From positions 1 to 31,648 of the forward strand of contig CALCYI010000026.1 in assembly GCA_937907605.1 (NCBI GenBank): DNA of 31,648 nucleotides, in the 5' to 3' direction. Of this stretch, positions 31,020-31,648 are shown piece after piece (the stretch's first letter is position 1; each line of letters opens with the position of its first letter). Source of the DNA: an uncultured Clostridia bacterium (GTDB lineage: Bacteria; Bacillota; Clostridia; Oscillospirales; Acutalibacteraceae). A program made the position numbers and the translations under genes. Below the pieces are notes generated by a model that was not told the DNA's origin, searched no databases, and worked only from the letters and a program-made list of their open reading frames with translations.

Positions 31020-31624
31020 AGGCTGAGATCAAAGTCCTTGACCACAGTACCGAAAAATGGGTGAAATACTATTTAACAAGCGAGGAGCTTGAAGTTCTAA
31101 ACAAGCTAAATGCTGACAGCAGAATTTCCACGGCATCAGATCTGTTTGAGGTTAATGTTGGCCTTGTTAGCGGAGAAAATGACTTTTTCCTATCCTCTTG
31201 GAGCGGTGTTATTGAACATCGCCTTGAACAGGATGTTACTCCTATAATCAGCCGTTCTGAGCAAGTGAAAGGCATTGTTCTAACAGAAGAAGATTTCAGT
31301 ATTCTGCGTGAAAGCGGAAAAAAGGTCTCTCTTTTCACTCCCGGTGATATTCCACTGGAAGAAGTCAGCGAAAGTGCGCAGGATTACATTGCGTGGGGTG
31401 AAAGCAAGGGATTCAACAAGAATTACAAATGCCGAATTCGCAAGAGATGGTATCATGTTCCTACATCATGGACGGCAGATGCGTTCCTGATTCGGCAGGC
31501 TAATCTCTACCCTAAAATGATAATTAACACAGTCGGAGCATTGGTAACTGACACTCTACACAAGGTAAGATTCCTACCTGATATTAATGGATATGCTGTA
31601 GCAGCGGCGTTTCTCAATAGTTAT
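31020..31624 (+). CDS. C-terminal fragment of an N6-adenine DNA methyltransferase, joined by assembly artefact
   Basis: Beyond about 31020 the reading frame no longer resembles GH36. It reads like the target-recognition part of COG0827/Eco57I-type adenine-specific DNA methyltransferases: VLDHSTEKWVKYYL, VNVGLVSGENDFFL, then YKCRIRKRWYHVPTSW followed by DAFLIRQ, and DTLHKVRF near the end before AAAFLNS. The SAM-binding and NPPY catalytic motifs would lie upstream and are absent, as is the 5' end of the gene. It stays in frame with the GH36 part, which has a one-in-three chance of occurring. It ends at an adapter sequence, not a stop codon. Host and locus of origin are unknown. The family call rests on remembered motifs and is fairly strong. 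Confidence 0.75.
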
Positions 31625-31648
31625 AGATCGGAAGAGCACACGTCTGAA
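31625..31648 (+). other. Illumina TruSeq adapter sequence, not biological
   Basis: The last 24 bases start AGATCGGAAGAGCACACG and match the 5' part of the TruSeq read-1 adapter. In the current frame they translate to RSEEHTSE, a known contamination signature in protein databases. The contig therefore ends in untrimmed read-through. Confidence 0.97.

Noticed and set aside
31020..31624. A restriction-modification or other defence island entering the window
   Set aside because: Only a C-terminal methyltransferase fragment is present and it is probably foreign to this locus; no nuclease or other defence gene is visible.
1..31624. CRISPR arrays, insertion sequences, attachment sites
   Set aside because: No repeated spacer pattern, no transposase or integrase reading frame and no flanking target duplications were seen.
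29891..31648. A new glycosidase-methyltransferase fusion protein
   Set aside because: Both parts lack their catalytic motifs, the change is abrupt, and the contig ends in adapter 600 bases later; chance in-frame joining is enough to explain it.

Overview
The window looks like an ordinary chromosomal stretch from a moderately AT-rich, low-GC Gram-positive bacterium, most likely a Clostridia member of the Oscillospirales/Ruminococcaceae type. That placement is inference from gene content and order: tig-clpP-clpX-lon-ysxC, YerC, RbgA (YlqF), a SpoIVFB-like M50 protease next to the TIGR03960/TIGR03936 radical-SAM pair, and a divergent second type II topoisomerase. Most starts carry strong GGAGG-type ribosome-binding sites. 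Nearly all genes are on the minus strand; only a small DUF1540 gene and the terminal GH36 gene are on plus.

Layout, in minus-strand transcription order from the right. A GPH/MFS-type sugar transporter (29786 to 28368) is divergent from an alpha-galactosidase-like GH36 gene (29891 onward). Next come a ParE/ParC-like topoisomerase pair, secG, a DEDDh exonuclease with a zinc ribbon, a class A penicillin-binding protein, ruvX, the M50 protease, the radical-SAM pair and rplS behind a structured leader. The ylqF-rnhB-yraN-thrC group follows; its consensus promoter is nested in the rplS terminator. After a metallophosphoesterase comes a probable eight-gene unit of about 9.6 kb: tig, clpP, clpX, a zinc-ribbon membrane protein, a TPM-domain protein, lon, ysxC and a lysA-like decarboxylase, ending in a clear terminator at 2091-2112. 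Last are yerC, a methyltransferase, hslO and a partial tRNA-Val at the left edge.

Functionally the central block is protein quality control: ribosome-bound chaperone, ClpXP, Lon and, further left, the redox chaperone Hsp33. Inside it sits a zinc-ribbon/TPM pair resembling Bacillus subtilis YdjG-YdjH, which is the most interesting biological arrangement here. Other genes serve ribosome assembly (YsxC, RbgA, L19), DNA metabolism (RNase HII, RuvX, topoisomerase), wall synthesis and secretion.

The right end is not trustworthy. The final 24 bases match the start of an Illumina TruSeq adapter. The preceding roughly 600 bases encode the C-terminal part of an N6-adenine DNA methyltransferase joined in frame to the middle of the GH36 gene. 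I read this as an assembly chimera rather than a real fusion. I found no CRISPR array, insertion sequence, prophage or defence island, and no intergenic gap exceeds 300 bases. I see no convincing new multi-gene system; the findings are local arrangements and regulatory structures.
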